Source: Sphingomonas albertensis (GTDB taxonomy: Bacteria > Pseudomonadota > Alphaproteobacteria > Sphingomonadales > Sphingomonadaceae). Taken from it: 64,000 bases of DNA. Under the pieces are notes generated by a model. It was not told the origin of the DNA. It worked only from the letters and a program-made list of their open reading frames with translations, and did no database searches. Shown here one piece after another: positions 54,701-64,000 of the stretch; the first letter of the stretch is position 1, and every line of letters begins with the position of its first letter. The position numbers and the translations under genes are program-made. Location: the NCBI RefSeq assembly GCF_014358075.1, contig NZ_JACONT010000002.1:176108-240107 (forward strand), read 5' to 3'.

Positions 54701-56058
54701 GTTTCTTCGCACGCCTCGGCAACTGGCTGTCGGGCCTGCTCGATCCCGAGCCGCCCCTATCCAGCCTGCCCGACCTTCGCGCGGCTCCCGGCAACGCGGC
54801 CTCCGTGCCCGCGCATTCGGGGCCGATCGCGGCGATCCCTGCGCGCCCCGCCCCCGCCGTCTCGCCATCGCGGTCGCTCAGTTCGGGGCGGACGCGGATT
54901 CACAGCGCGTTCGACGCCGGCATGCCGGTCGAGAACCGCGCCGGTCTGGCCGGGCGCGCGCGCGAGCTGGATCGGCTGGTCGAGGCGGTGCTCGAACATG
55001 GCAAGCATGGTATCGTGTTCGGCGCGCGCGGCTCGGGCAAGACGTCGCTGGCACGCGTGTTCGGCGACATGGCGGACGAGGCCGGCGCGACCGTGCTCTA
55101 CAATCTGGCCGGCGGCGATATCGACTTTTCCGAGCTTTGCCGTCCCTATCTCGTCGAACTTCTGTCGATCCCCGGCGAAGGCATTCGGCGCGTCGACGTC
55201 CAGCCTTTGCTGACCGCGCCGTTCGACGCGCGCCAGATGGCGACCATTCTCGCGGAGAAGGTGCGTCGCCCGACGATCTTCGTGCTCGACGAGTTCGATC
55301 GGATCGAAACGCACGCGACCAAAACCGAGATGGCGGCGCTGATGAAGCTGCTGTCGGACATGCGGTCGCCGGTCCGGATCGTCGCGGTCGGCATCGCTGC
55401 CAATCTCGAGGACCTGATCGAGGGACATCCCTCGCTGCGTCGGCATATCGTGTCGGTGCCGATCGGCGGGATCGAGACCGAACAGCTCAAGGCGCTGCTG
55501 GTCCGTTGCTGTGACGCCGCGGGGCTGACGATCGACGACGATGCAGCTATGAAGATCGCCCGCTCGGCGGTCGGATCGCCGTATCACCTGCGTCTGTTCG
55601 GCGCGAACTGCGCGATTGCGGCGAGCCGCGCGGGTCGCGACCATATCGACGACACGCTGGTCCAGCAGGGTCTGCTCGATGCGTATAGCGAATGGGGTGC
55701 GCTCAGCCCGCGCGCCGCGGCGCTGGTCGTCGATCTCCAGCGCCTGCCAAAGCCGACGGCAATGGCGATCGCGGTGATCTGCCTTGCCGCGGCGATGCGG
55801 ACGCGGATCGAGCGGGACGAGGTGACGCTGGTGCTCAACGAGGACGGTCATGACGACGCGACCATCGCCGCGGCGTTCGCGGCGCTGAGCCCTATCCTCC
55901 ATGCCAGCGCGATCGAGGGCAGCTATTATTTCGACGATACGCTGGCGCCGCAATTCTATCTGCTTGTCTATAATCGCAGGATCGACCCCGCCCGGATCAA
56001 GCCGGCCGGGTTCGACGATTTGCGTAATATCTTGGAACGAGGAGTGCGTGACCAGTGA
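54697..56058 (+). CDS. AAA ATPase in the EPS export operon
   Basis: This 453-residue P-loop ATPase of the AAA/ORC-like type has a proline-rich N-terminal linker (about residues 20-70), Walker A GARGSGKTS (K115), Walker B IFVLDEFDRIE (D198, E199), an arginine-rich sensor region and a C-terminal winged-helix-like part. GTG 54697 has AAAGG six bases upstream. It overlaps the Wzz/GumC gene by 4 bp and follows the Wza-like gene. Such an ATPase is not part of the standard Wza/Wzc export set. It may replace the energy or regulatory function missing from the neighbouring degenerate Wzc-like protein, which is inference. Confidence 0.8.
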   Translation: MSFFARLGNWLSGLLDPEPPLSSLPDLRAAPGNAASVPAHSGPIAAIPARPAPAVSPSRSLSSGRTRIHSAFDAGMPVENRAGLAGRARELDRLVEAVLEHGKHGIVFGARGSGKTSLARVFGDMADEAGATVLYNLAGGDIDFSELCRPYLVELLSIPGEGIRRVDVQPLLTAPFDARQMATILAEKVRRPTIFVLDEFDRIETHATKTEMAALMKLLSDMRSPVRIVAVGIAANLEDLIEGHPSLRRHIVSVPIGGIETEQLKALLVRCCDAAGLTIDDDAAMKIARSAVGSPYHLRLFGANCAIAASRAGRDHIDDTLVQQGLLDAYSEWGALSPRAAALVVDLQRLPKPTAMAIAVICLAAAMRTRIERDEVTLVLNEDGHDDATIAAAFAALSPILHASAIEGSYYFDDTLAPQFYLLVYNRRIDPARIKPAGFDDLRNILERGVRDQ

Positions 56059-57422
56059 TCAGTTTCGCTGATTTGATAAGCGCGATCCGTCATCGGATCC
56101 GTCTTGTCCTGCTGGTTGGCGGGGTGGTGTTTCTCGCCATCGCCGCACTCGGCTTCACCCGCCCCCGCGCCTATACCGCGACGTCGTCGATCCTGGTCGA
56201 TCTGACCGAGCGCGATCCCGTCAGCGCCAACAGCGCCAACGGCTCGGACAACAGCTCGGTACTCGAATCGGTGATCGGCACACAGCAGGATATCATCCGC
56301 AGCGATGCCGTCCTGAGCGACGTCGTCCAACGCAGCCCGCAGTTCCAGAGCGCGGCGCTGGGCGATACCCCGACCGAGCGCAACCAGAACGGCCTCACGA
56401 TGCTGCGCCGCGATCTCGCGATCAGCAGCGAGAAGGGCAGCAACGTCATCCGGCTGAGCCTGACCGCCAAGTCGCCCGAGGCGGCGGCGAAGACGCTGAA
56501 CCTGATCGTCGACACGTTCCTGACCAAGCAGGTGACGCTGCGCAGCGGCAACGCGCGCGGCAACGCCAAATGGTACGACGCACGAACCCGTGACGTCCGC
56601 GATCGTCTGGAGGCCGCGCAGTCGCGATTGTCCGACTTTCAGCGCCAGCACGGCATCGTCGGCATGAACCGGATGGACGTCGAGGCCGACCGCGTCCGCA
56701 ACCTGTCGACCGAACTCGTCGCGGCACAGGCCGCCGCCGCGGTCGCGCAGTCCAAATCGGGCTCGACCGCACAGCCCGAGGTCGCCCAGTCGACGATCGT
56801 CCAGGACCTTCAGCGCGAGAGCGGTCTTCAGGCCGGCAAGGTTGCCGAACTGTCCAAGACGCTCGGGCCGAACCACCCGGACATGCTCGCCGCCAATGCG
56901 CAGCTGTCGGCTCTGCGTGGGCAGCTCGCCTCTGCGCGGTCGGTCCAGGCGCAGGCGTTGACCGCCGCCAGCTCGGCCGCGGGTCGCCGGGAATCGAGCA
57001 TTCGTGCCGACCTCGCCGCGCAGCAGACCCGGATGCTCGCCCTGTCCGGCGTGCAGGATCAGTTGAACGTGTTGCAGCGCGACGTCGATGCCGCGCGGGC
57101 GACGTACGACACCGTGCGTCAGCGCTATAACGAGGCGACCCTGCAATCCGAGGTGTCGCAGGCCAATGCGAGCCGACTGGATCGTGCGGTACCGCCGACC
57201 CTGCCTTCGAAGCCGAACCTGATCCTGTGGATCATCGCGGCGATCGTGATGGGGGCAGGCGCGGGGCTGGCGGCTGCGATCGGTCAGGAAATGCTGGCGC
57301 CCCGGCTGCGTACGCCGTCGGGCACCGCGAGCGCGCTCGACCTCGACGTGATCGCCGACATGACCGACATCAAAAGCGGCACCACGGGCTGGCGAGCCCC
57401 CCGCAAGGAGGCAATGGCGTGA
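56055..57422 (+). CDS. Wzz/GumC-type polysaccharide co-polymerase
   Basis: This 455-residue chain-length/co-polymerase protein has one N-terminal helix (about residues 16-36, LVLLVGGVVFLAIAALGF), a long periplasmic coiled-coil region (about 170-380) and a C-terminal helix near 385-410 (LILWIIAAIVMGAGAGLAAA). The N-terminal Wzz signature YTATSSILVDL is present. The GTG start overlaps the AAA gene. Together with the next gene it resembles the split GelC/GelE form of Wzc. Confidence 0.92.
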   Translation: MISFADLISAIRHRIRLVLLVGGVVFLAIAALGFTRPRAYTATSSILVDLTERDPVSANSANGSDNSSVLESVIGTQQDIIRSDAVLSDVVQRSPQFQSAALGDTPTERNQNGLTMLRRDLAISSEKGSNVIRLSLTAKSPEAAAKTLNLIVDTFLTKQVTLRSGNARGNAKWYDARTRDVRDRLEAAQSRLSDFQRQHGIVGMNRMDVEADRVRNLSTELVAAQAAAAVAQSKSGSTAQPEVAQSTIVQDLQRESGLQAGKVAELSKTLGPNHPDMLAANAQLSALRGQLASARSVQAQALTAASSAAGRRESSIRADLAAQQTRMLALSGVQDQLNVLQRDVDAARATYDTVRQRYNEATLQSEVSQANASRLDRAVPPTLPSKPNLILWIIAAIVMGAGAGLAAAIGQEMLAPRLRTPSGTASALDLDVIADMTDIKSGTTGWRAPRKEAMA

Positions 57423-58096
57423 GGCTTCGTTCGACCACAGGTCCGGCAACGGCCGGTTTCGATCGCGATACGCACACCGGCCCGACCGATGTCGTCGCAC
57501 CAGGCAGCGTCGATCCGCTGGTCGTGGCTGCCTATGCCAGCGACACGCCCTATGTCGTCGCAGCACGAGCGATCCGCAGCTCGATCCTCCAAAGCTATGC
57601 CGACAGCGATCGCGGATCACGCGCGTGCGCGCTGATCGGGATCGATTGCGACGAGGCATTGGCCGTATTGGCCGCCAACCTTGGCGTGGTGATGGCACAG
57701 GCCGGGTCGCAGACGGTGATCGTCGACGCGAACCGCGCGCATCCACGGATCGCCAGCCTGTTCCAGCTGGCCGATCATGCCGAGCATCAGGTGACCGCGA
57801 TCCCGGGCCTGCTGGTCTCGGGGACCGGCGCGGATACCCCCGGCGGTAGCGAGCCGGTCGAGCAACGCTCGTTGATCGAGCAGCACGATGCGATCGCGAC
57901 CTCGGCCAGCCAGCTGATCGCGGCCACCGTCGTCAACGCGACCAACGGCGCCACGAGCATCGCCGACGCGCTGATCGGCTTCGACACGGCCGTCATCGTT
58001 ATCCGCAAGCATTTCACCAAGCGGAACGTCGTGCGCGGATTGATCGAAGTGCTCGACCAGCACGGCATCCCGATCACCGGCACCGTCCTGGTCTGA
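57419..58096 (+). CDS. Wzc/BY-kinase-like cytoplasmic protein without a Walker A motif
   Basis: This 225-residue protein lies where the BY-kinase half of Wzc (GelE-like) is expected, with a GTG start overlapping the co-polymerase gene. It keeps the Wzc-like fold order (VVAARAIRSSIL, then VVMAQAGSQTVIVDANRAHP, a Walker A'-like segment). However, the P-loop position reads IGIDCDEALAVLAANLG, with no GKS/GKT. There is no C-terminal tyrosine cluster. It is probably not an active kinase and may be structural. Confidence 0.78.
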   Translation: MRLRSTTGPATAGFDRDTHTGPTDVVAPGSVDPLVVAAYASDTPYVVAARAIRSSILQSYADSDRGSRACALIGIDCDEALAVLAANLGVVMAQAGSQTVIVDANRAHPRIASLFQLADHAEHQVTAIPGLLVSGTGADTPGGSEPVEQRSLIEQHDAIATSASQLIAATVVNATNGATSIADALIGFDTAVIVIRKHFTKRNVVRGLIEVLDQHGIPITGTVLV

Positions 58097-58100
58097 TCGC

Positions 58101-59222
58101 ATGGCCTCCCCGAGCCGAACGCGCGCTGACGACGGCCCACCGCGCGTACTGCACGTCTGCGACAGCATCATCGGCGGCACGGGAAGTTTTCTTGCCGAGT
58201 TGCTGACGCCGCAGGCCGAGCGTTATGGACCCGAGGTGCTGACGCTCTTGATGCCCGAACAGCACCGCGATCACATCGAACCGCGGTTGCTCGAAAGCGG
58301 TATCCGGTTCGAATATTTCGATCGGCCCAACCGACTGCTCGGCATGGCCAAGCTGTTCTTCGCCTATCGCCGCGTACGCCGCCAGATACGACCCGAGATC
58401 GTCCACGCCCACTCGTTCGGCGCTGGCGTGATTACGCGGCTCGGCCGCTTCGGACGCTGGCCTCGGATGATCTTCTGCCCCCATGGCTGGGCGTTCAGCA
58501 TGCAGGTGTCGCCGCGCGCCAAACGGTTCATCATCGCCGTGGAACGCTATCTCGCGCGGAAAGCCGACCGTATCATCCTGATCTCGCCCCATGAATGCGA
58601 CGTCGCACGCGGTGTGGGTTTGCCCGACGAGAAGCTCGTGGTGATCAACAATGCGATCAGCAAGACGCCCCCGCCAGTGGCTCCGGCGCGCTGGGACGAC
58701 GATCGGATCAAGCTGCTGTTCGTGGGCCGGTTCGACCGGCAAAAGGGGCTCGACCTGCTGCTCGAAGCGATTGCAGGGCTAGGCGATCGTTATGCACTGC
58801 GCGTCGTCGGCCAACCCGTCGTCGCGCCGCAGATCGGCCAGATCACGCCGAATTTTGTCGAATATGTTGGATGGCGTGACCGTAACGGCGTGGTTTCGGA
58901 GATGATGGCGGCAGATGCGATCATCGTCCCCTCGCGCTGGGAAGGCTTCGGTCTCGTCGCGATCGAAGCGATGCGCGTCCGCCGAGCCGTGATCGCGTCG
59001 GACGCCGGGGGGTTGAACGATACGCTGGATGCCGGGCGCTTCGGCCTGACGTTTCCCTCGAACAACGTAGACGCCCTGCGGCACCTTCTCGAAACGCTGG
59101 ATCCTGCAGGATTGGCGGAGTGGGGGGAGCGGGGTCACGCACGATTCATCGAGAAATACACGAGCGAGACGATGGTCGAGGCGGTCGACGCGACCTATCG
59201 GGATCTGCTGGCTACGCGCTGA
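58101..59222 (+). CDS. Glycosyltransferase family 4 (GT-B)
   Basis: This 373-residue GT-B transferase has N-terminal VLHVCDSIIGGTGSFLAELL and HAHSFGAGVITRL, and donor-side IKLLFVGRFDRQKGLDLLLE, VPSRWEGFGLVAIEAMRVRR. It starts 4 bp after the Wzc-like gene and ends the EPS export operon. Confidence 0.91.
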   Translation: MASPSRTRADDGPPRVLHVCDSIIGGTGSFLAELLTPQAERYGPEVLTLLMPEQHRDHIEPRLLESGIRFEYFDRPNRLLGMAKLFFAYRRVRRQIRPEIVHAHSFGAGVITRLGRFGRWPRMIFCPHGWAFSMQVSPRAKRFIIAVERYLARKADRIILISPHECDVARGVGLPDEKLVVINNAISKTPPPVAPARWDDDRIKLLFVGRFDRQKGLDLLLEAIAGLGDRYALRVVGQPVVAPQIGQITPNFVEYVGWRDRNGVVSEMMAADAIIVPSRWEGFGLVAIEAMRVRRAVIASDAGGLNDTLDAGRFGLTFPSNNVDALRHLLETLDPAGLAEWGERGHARFIEKYTSETMVEAVDATYRDLLATR

Positions 59223-59280
59223 CGGAGCCTGGGCGTAGCAGGCTAGAAAAATCGGCGAAATTCCGCTAGGGGCTCGCGCC

Positions 59281-60486
59281 ATGCAGACCGCCGCGAACCT
59301 CATGCCTATTCCGGGGCACATCGATCCCGTGCCCGTTCCCCGCAGCTTCGTGCCGCGCAGCGACGGGCGGATCGACCTGCTCGGGCTGTCGCTCGCCGAT
59401 CTGCGGATGGCGTTGGAGACGTCGCAGCTCGAGGAGAAGCAGGCCAAGCTGCGCGCGAAGCAGCTGTGGCACTGGATCTACAATCGCGGCGCGACCGAAT
59501 TCTCGGCGATGACCGACATCTCGAAGACGATGCATCCGTGGCTCGAGCAGCGCTTCGTCATCAGCCGACCCAACGTGGTCGAGGCGCAGGTGTCGACCGA
59601 CGGCACGCGGAAATGGCTGCTGCGGTCTGACGACGCGCAGGATTACGAGATGGTGTTCATCCCCGACGCGGATCGCGGCACCTTGTGCGTGTCGAGCCAG
59701 GTCGGCTGCACGCTCAACTGCACCTTCTGCCACACCGGCACGATGCGGCTTGTCCGCAACCTGACGCCGGCCGAGATCGTCGGCCAGGTGATGCTCGCGC
59801 GCGACTCGCTGGGCGAATGGCCGAGCCAGCCCGAGGGCCGCATGCTCACCAACATCGTGATGATGGGGATGGGCGAGCCGCTGTATAATTTCGAGAATGT
59901 CCGCGATGCGCTAAAACTCGTGATGGACGGGGCGGGCCTCGCGCTCAGCCGTCGGCGGATCACGTTGTCGACGAGCGGCGTGGTGCCGATGATGGCACGC
60001 GCGGGCGCGGAGATCGGCGTGAATTTGGCCGTGTCGCTGCACGCCGTGACCAAGGAAGTGCGCGACGAGATCGTCCCGCTCAACCGCAAGTACGGCATCG
60101 AAGAGCTCTTGCAGGCGTGCGCGGACTATCCGGGCACCAACAATGCGCGGCGGATCACGTTCGAATATGTGATGCTGAAGGACAAGAACGACTCGGACGA
60201 CGATGCGCGCGAACTCGTGCGGTTGCTGCGGAAGTACGAGCTGCCGGCGAAGGTGAACCTCATTCCGTTCAACCCGTGGCCGGGCGCAGTATATGAGTGC
60301 TCGACGCCGGAGCGGATCAAGTCGTTCTCCAGCATCGTGTTCGGTGCGGGGATCTCGGCGCCGGTGCGGACGCCGCGCGGGCGTGACATCGATGCGGCGT
60401 GCGGCCAGTTGAAGACCGCGTCGGAGAAGAAGAGCCGCGCGCAACTCGATCGTGAGGCTGCTGTCGAGTCCGACGCTTTTGCTTGA
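59281..60486 (+). CDS. rlmN: 23S rRNA/tRNA adenine-C2 methyltransferase RlmN
   Basis: This 401-residue radical-SAM enzyme methylates A2503 of 23S rRNA and A37 of some tRNAs. The cluster-binding CX3CX2C motif is C143, C147, C150 (GCTLNCTFC). Other RlmN signatures are [26 protein letters not shown], and the C-terminal catalytic Cys region DIDAACGQL. The next gene overlaps its 3' end by 35 bp. Confidence 0.96.
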   Translation: MQTAANLMPIPGHIDPVPVPRSFVPRSDGRIDLLGLSLADLRMALETSQLEEKQAKLRAKQLWHWIYNRGATEFSAMTDISKTMHPWLEQRFVISRPNVVEAQVSTDGTRKWLLRSDDAQDYEMVFIPDADRGTLCVSSQVGCTLNCTFCHTGTMRLVRNLTPAEIVGQVMLARDSLGEWPSQPEGRMLTNIVMMGMGEPLYNFENVRDALKLVMDGAGLALSRRRITLSTSGVVPMMARAGAEIGVNLAVSLHAVTKEVRDEIVPLNRKYGIEELLQACADYPGTNNARRITFEYVMLKDKNDSDDDARELVRLLRKYELPAKVNLIPFNPWPGAVYECSTPERIKSFSSIVFGAGISAPVRTPRGRDIDAACGQLKTASEKKSRAQLDREAAVESDAFA

Positions 60487-61237
60487 GTGGAGTGCGGTCG
60501 CTCTGGCGGCAGGGGCGGGTGTTCTCGGCGGTGCGATGAATGCGTTGGCGGGCGGTGGCAGCTTCGCGACCATGCCGACGCTGATCGGGCTTGGCGTGCC
60601 CTCGACCTTCGCCAACGCGACCAGCAATGTCTCGCTCCAGCCGGGCGCGATGGCGAGCGCGTGGGCGTATCGGCACGGGCTCCAGCGGATCTCCGGCGTC
60701 AGCATGAAGACGATGGCGGGGATCACCTTCGTCGGTGGACTCGTGGGCAGCCTCTTACTGGTGGCCACGTCGGCGCGCGCGTTCGACCTGATCGTGCCGT
60801 GGCTGTTGCTGTTCGCGACGCTGGCGATCGCGTTCGGGACGCGTGCGTCGCTGTGGCTACGGTCGCGGGTCGAGATCGGGCCGAAGTCGCTGGTCGCGGT
60901 GCAGGCGCTGCTGGGGATCTATGGCGGGTATTTCGGTGGCGGCGTCGGGCTGATGCTGACCGCCGCGTGGGGGCTGCTGTCGGGCGCGACACCCGCGACG
61001 CTCGCGCCACCGCGGACGCTGATGCTGGCGGTTGCCAACCTTGCCGCGACGATCATCTTCATCGCGACCGGCATGGTGGTGTGGGCGCTGTGCGTCCCGA
61101 TGCTGATCGGGGGAATCGTCGGCGGGCATTATGGCGCGAAACTGGGGTTGTTGCTGTCGCCGCAGGTGATCCGCGTGTGGACGCTGTTGGTGACGATCGC
61201 GACGACGATCGTGTTCTTCTGGCGGGCGTATTCCTGA
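60452..61237 (+). CDS. TauE/SafE-family permease
   Basis: This 261-residue membrane protein has about eight helices and the TauE/SafE signature ([19 protein letters not shown], then [27 protein letters not shown]). Members export sulfite or related anions; the substrate here is unknown. The GTG at 60452 lies inside rlmN. A TTG nine codons further in is an alternative. Confidence 0.88.
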   Translation: MRLLSSPTLLLEWSAVALAAGAGVLGGAMNALAGGGSFATMPTLIGLGVPSTFANATSNVSLQPGAMASAWAYRHGLQRISGVSMKTMAGITFVGGLVGSLLLVATSARAFDLIVPWLLLFATLAIAFGTRASLWLRSRVEIGPKSLVAVQALLGIYGGYFGGGVGLMLTAAWGLLSGATPATLAPPRTLMLAVANLAATIIFIATGMVVWALCVPMLIGGIVGGHYGAKLGLLLSPQVIRVWTLLVTIATTIVFFWRAYS

Positions 61238-61663
61238 GTTTGGTGGCCGCGTGGGGGGGGGTGTTTGGGTGTTGAAGGGTGATGGCTCGAGCTGGCCTAC
61301 CCACCCCCAGCCCCTCCCTTCCAGGGAGGGGGGCTTGGAAGATCTTTGGTGGCGGAGATAATCGCCTCTGATTTATCGAGACGACAGGGCGAGCGGCGCA
61401 CTCGACGACCTCGAGCCCCCTGCCCTTCCGATACGAAAAAGGCCGGTACCGCGGGATGCGGTACCGGCCTTTTTGGTGTTCGCCCGGAAATGGATCGGCG
61501 GTCATACCGATCGAACATGTAAAGCTTGTTTCCCCGCGAAGGCGGGGACCCAGACTGGACTCCCGCCTTCGCGGGAGAACAAAGCAGCAGCACCGGCCGG
61601 GGGTTCTCCAGTGCGTCCATGTCGGCGAGGTATACCCGCCGGATCAATCCGGGGCGGTCGAGA
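61238..61663. other. Intergenic region with palindromes and a terminator
   Basis: No gene is seen in 426 bp. It contains a G-run, a CCCCTCCCTTCCAGGGAGGGG palindrome near 61310-61330, a strong terminator at 61436-61474, and a REP-like element at 61528-61580 (CCCCGCGAAGGCGGGG plus CCCGCCTTCGCGGG). Confidence 0.65.
61436..61474. terminator. Strong bidirectional intrinsic terminator
   Basis: A perfect 12-bp stem (GGCCGGTACCGC / GCGGTACCGGCC) with a 5-base loop is flanked by AAAAA and TTTTT. It would end transcription of the permease gene and of the DUF4167 gene. Confidence 0.92.
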
Positions 61664-62941
61664 TCAGCCGGCCTGAACCTCGTCGGGCACCGCGCGAACG
61701 CGGCGGCGGCGGGGCTTTTCCTCGGTGGGGGCGTCGGCTGGGGGGGCCACTTCGGCTGCCGGGGTTGGGGCCGGAGCCGGCGCTGGTGCGACGGTGGCCG
61801 AGATGCCGAGCGAGGGCGGCAGGCGGTCCGCGTCGAACGCGGTCGGCGTGCCCTCGTCCTGCCCACGCTGGTCCTGCGCACCCTGGTCCTGAGCTGCGGA
61901 GGCGTCGAGGCTGCGATCGCGGCGCGGGCGACCGCGACGGCGGGGCTGCTCCTCGGTTGCCGCGACTGGCGCCGTGGTTTCGGCGGTTTCGGTCGGCTGG
62001 GCGGTCTCGGTCGCCGAACGCAGCGTGTCGGTTTCCGAATCCTGGTTGGCGTTGGCCATCGGCGCGCTCACGCGTGGCGTGCGACGGGTCGTCTCACGCT
62101 GCGGCGCATCGCGGTAGTCGCTGCGCGGCTCGCGGACCTGTTCCTCGCGGGACTGGTTCTCACGGGCCTGGGCCTCGCGAGCCTGACCCTGCTCTTCGCC
62201 GCTACGCTCGTCGCGCTGCTGCGTATCGCGGGGGGCGTTGCGCTGGTTGCGCTGGCTGTCGCCACGGACGCGGTCCTCGCGCTGGCCTTCGCTGCGCTGA
62301 GCATCGTTGCGGGGGCCGTCGTTGCGCTGACCGTCGTTGCGCTGACCTTCGTAGCGGTTGTTCTCGTACCGCGGGCGATCTTCGCGCTGAGGGCGGTCCT
62401 CGCGATTCTGATTGTCGCGGTTCTGACGGGGCGCATTCGAGTATTGACCGCTCTGCTGGCCGCCATTCTGCTGCTCGCCACGGTTCTGCTCGGCCCGGTT
62501 CTGCTCGGCCCGGTTCTGCTCAGCCGAAGCCTGACCACCCTGCTGCTCGCCCGAGCGGATCGGTTCGCCCTCGTCGCCGTAATCGTCGTCGCCATCGAGA
62601 TCGAAGGGCTGCTGGCGACGCGGCTGCTGCTGCGCCTGCGGCTGGCTCTCTTCGAAGCGGGCGCGGGTTTCGCTCAGGACGCGAAAATAATGGTCCGCGA
62701 ACTGGAGGTAATATTCGATGTTGACGCGGTCGCCCTGCATCTGCGCGTCGCGCGCAAGGTTCTTGTACTTCTCGTACAGCTGGCTCGCGTTGCCGCGCGC
62801 GCGGCTGTCGATGCGGTTGCCGGTGTCGCGACCGTTCTGACCGCCGCCGCCACCCTGGCGTTGACCGCCACCGCCACCACCGCCGCCATTATTATTGTTG
62901 CCACGACCGCGACGGCGGCCGGCTTGCCGGTTGTTGATCAA
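61664..62941 (-). CDS. DUF4167-domain, disordered RNA-binding-like protein
   Basis: This 425-residue protein begins INNRQAGRRRGRGNNNN and has a glycine-rich stretch, then the DUF4167 core (NASQLYEKYKNLARDAQMQG, then NIEYYLQFADHYFRVLSE). A long charged low-complexity tail rich in Q, R, E, N and D follows, with tandem AEQNR and RNDGQ-type repeats. A TTG start ending at 62941 has GAGGA upstream; the frame stays open for 51 more codons. In alphaproteobacteria this gene typically lies next to prmC, as here. A role with RNA is guessed from composition. Confidence 0.86.
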   Translation of the reverse strand: MINNRQAGRRRGRGNNNNGGGGGGGGQRQGGGGGQNGRDTGNRIDSRARGNASQLYEKYKNLARDAQMQGDRVNIEYYLQFADHYFRVLSETRARFEESQPQAQQQPRRQQPFDLDGDDDYGDEGEPIRSGEQQGGQASAEQNRAEQNRAEQNRGEQQNGGQQSGQYSNAPRQNRDNQNREDRPQREDRPRYENNRYEGQRNDGQRNDGPRNDAQRSEGQREDRVRGDSQRNQRNAPRDTQQRDERSGEEQGQAREAQARENQSREEQVREPRSDYRDAPQRETTRRTPRVSAPMANANQDSETDTLRSATETAQPTETAETTAPVAATEEQPRRRGRPRRDRSLDASAAQDQGAQDQRGQDEGTPTAFDADRLPPSLGISATVAPAPAPAPTPAAEVAPPADAPTEEKPRRRRVRAVPDEVQAG

Positions 62942-63197
62942 GCTTGTGTCCTCAGTCGTCGAACCAAAATCTGGTCGTGCTCCGAAATGCGGTGCAAACC
63001 CCCCGCCGCGCAGCGATGATCCGTTCGAGATCGCTGGTCGGACTTCCCAGGGTCGCCGGACTGCAGCGACTTCAAGGCGAAGGATGCGGGTCAACGCTCA
63101 AACCGACCATGATGTCGAGAGTGCGTGCCCCTGCCCGCGTGATAGCGGCCCCGACGGGCCTACTACAAGCGAAATGTACGTATTCGCGCCATATTCT

Positions 63198-64000
63198 TCA
63201 AGTCGCGGCTTTGGTCGCGACGAGCGCGCGGGGGTTGCCGCCATAGTCGTGGTGGAGCGCGACGCGCAGACCTTGCGCCTCGAGCAGCGCCGTGACGGGC
63301 GGGCCTTGGGTCGATCCGATCTCGATCACCGCTGCGCCACCGGGGGCGATCAGCGCGGGGAGTTGTGCGGCGAGGATGCGGTAGTCGTCGAGCCCGTCGC
63401 GGCCGGCGAACAGTGCGGCGTGCGGTTCGTGATCATGGACTTCGCGCGGGAGCGTCTCGTCGGTGGCGATGTAGGGCGGATTGGCGAGGATCAGGTCGAA
63501 CTGGCCGACGATGCCGCTCGCCCAGCTGCCGCGGACGAAATGAGTGCGATCGGTCATGCCGAGGGTTGCGGCGTTGGTGCGGGCGTAGGCGAGCGCTCGG
63601 GGGGAATAGTCTACGCCGATGCCGTGCGCGGGCCATTCGTCGAGGGCGGCGAGGAGCAGCGTGCCGGGGCCGGTGCCGAGGTCGAGCACGGTCGCGGGGG
63701 CGCGGCCGGCGAAGTGCGCTTGCGCGGCGATCAGGAGCGTCTCGCTGTCGGCGCGGGGGACGAGCGCGCCGGGACCGATCGCGAGGTCGATCGACCAGAA
63801 ACCGCGGGTGCCGGTGATGTAGGCGATCGGCTCGTGATCGAGGCGGCGTTCGACGAGGGGGGCGAAGGTGGCGGGGACGGTGTAGCGGTCGGGGTCGAGG
63901 AGGATGGCGTTACGGTCGACGCCGAGTGCGTGCGCCATCAGGAGTTCCGCGTCGAGGCGCGGAGTGGCGGAGAACGCGAACCGCGCGGCGGCGGCGGCGA
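63198..64000 (-). CDS. prmC: Release-factor glutamine methyltransferase PrmC (5' end outside window)
   Basis: This S-adenosylmethionine-dependent enzyme methylates the GGQ glutamine of release factors. Visible are RLDAELLMAHALGV, YITGTRGFWSID, VPRADSETL, the SAM-binding VLDLGTGPGT and the catalytic NPPYIA. About 267 codons run to the window edge, so only the first few residues are missing. The gene lies upstream of DUF4167 on the same strand, about 256 bp apart. Confidence 0.95.
   Translation of the reverse strand, partial: AAAAARFAFSATPRLDAELLMAHALGVDRNAILLDPDRYTVPATFAPLVERRLDHEPIAYITGTRGFWSIDLAIGPGALVPRADSETLLIAAQAHFAGRAPATVLDLGTGPGTLLLAALDEWPAHGIGVDYSPRALAYARTNAATLGMTDRTHFVRGSWASGIVGQFDLILANPPYIATDETLPREVHDHEPHAALFAGRDGLDDYRILAAQLPALIAPGGAAVIEIGSTQGPPVTALLEAQGLRVALHHDYGGNPRALVATKAAT

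Noticed and set aside
61456..63019. Long plus-strand open frames of more than 400 codons opposite the DUF4167 gene
   Set aside because: They are the mirror of a low-complexity, GC-rich gene. The minus-strand product has the DUF4167 core and a proper ribosome site.

Overview
The window reads as chromosome from a sphingomonad alphaproteobacterium (Sphingomonas or a close relative). GC is high throughout, many genes start with GTG or TTG, and adjacent genes often overlap by 4 bp. Housekeeping blocks such as rpmF-plsX-fabH-ihfA-merR and prmC-DUF4167 have alphaproteobacterial order. Intergenic REP-like palindromes recur, and a large exopolysaccharide (EPS) locus resembles the sphingan gel/sps type. 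I saw no rRNA, tRNA, CRISPR array, insertion sequence or prophage.

1-17992, mostly housekeeping and stress genes: a partial kup, pdeM, msrA with a small membrane-protein gene upstream, an aminotransferase, a pabB-pabC fusion, an MBL hydrolase, a secreted M28 peptidase coupled to a MAPEG protein, the rpmF-plsX-fabH-ihfA-merR block, a MucR regulator with degenerate zinc ligands beside a low-GC patch, the divergent ohr/ohrR pair with palindromic operators, and a MASE1-type histidine kinase with a FixJ-type regulator.

18085-22611, cobalamin-linked uptake: a PilZ-like protein, a perfect 26-bp palindrome, a cobalamin riboswitch, then a TonB-dependent receptor and an overlapping PepSY membrane protein.

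22630-59222, polysaccharide region. UDP-glucose dehydrogenase and UDP-glucuronate 4-epimerase supply uronic-acid nucleotide sugars. A 1708-residue protein (glycosidase-like head, six repeats of about 165 residues, RTX/type I secretion tail) precedes its likely ABC exporter and membrane-fusion protein. Two tiny genes follow. Next come a Wzy-like polymerase, two acyltransferase-3 proteins, a Wzx flippase, two left-handed beta-helix acetyltransferases each followed by a glycosyltransferase, further glycosyltransferases, a priming sugar-phosphate transferase, a PilZ protein, and two paralogous clan GH-A glycosidase-like proteins. An export operon ends the region: OM beta-barrel, Wza-like protein, AAA ATPase, Wzz/GumC co-polymerase, Wzc-like ATPase without a Walker A motif, and a glycosyltransferase. 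Inferred flow: a sugar is primed on undecaprenyl phosphate, extended and acetylated/acylated, flipped by Wzx, polymerised by Wzy and exported by the Wza/Wzz machinery. The three glycosidase-like proteins may trim or remodel the product, and the PilZ protein suggests a c-di-GMP input.

59281-64000: rlmN, a TauE/SafE permease, a strong terminator, a DUF4167 gene and a 5'-truncated prmC.

The best candidates for something undescribed are the giant type I secreted glycosidase-repeat protein with its dedicated exporter, and the EPS export operon in which a full AAA ATPase sits beside a Wzc-like protein that has lost its P-loop.
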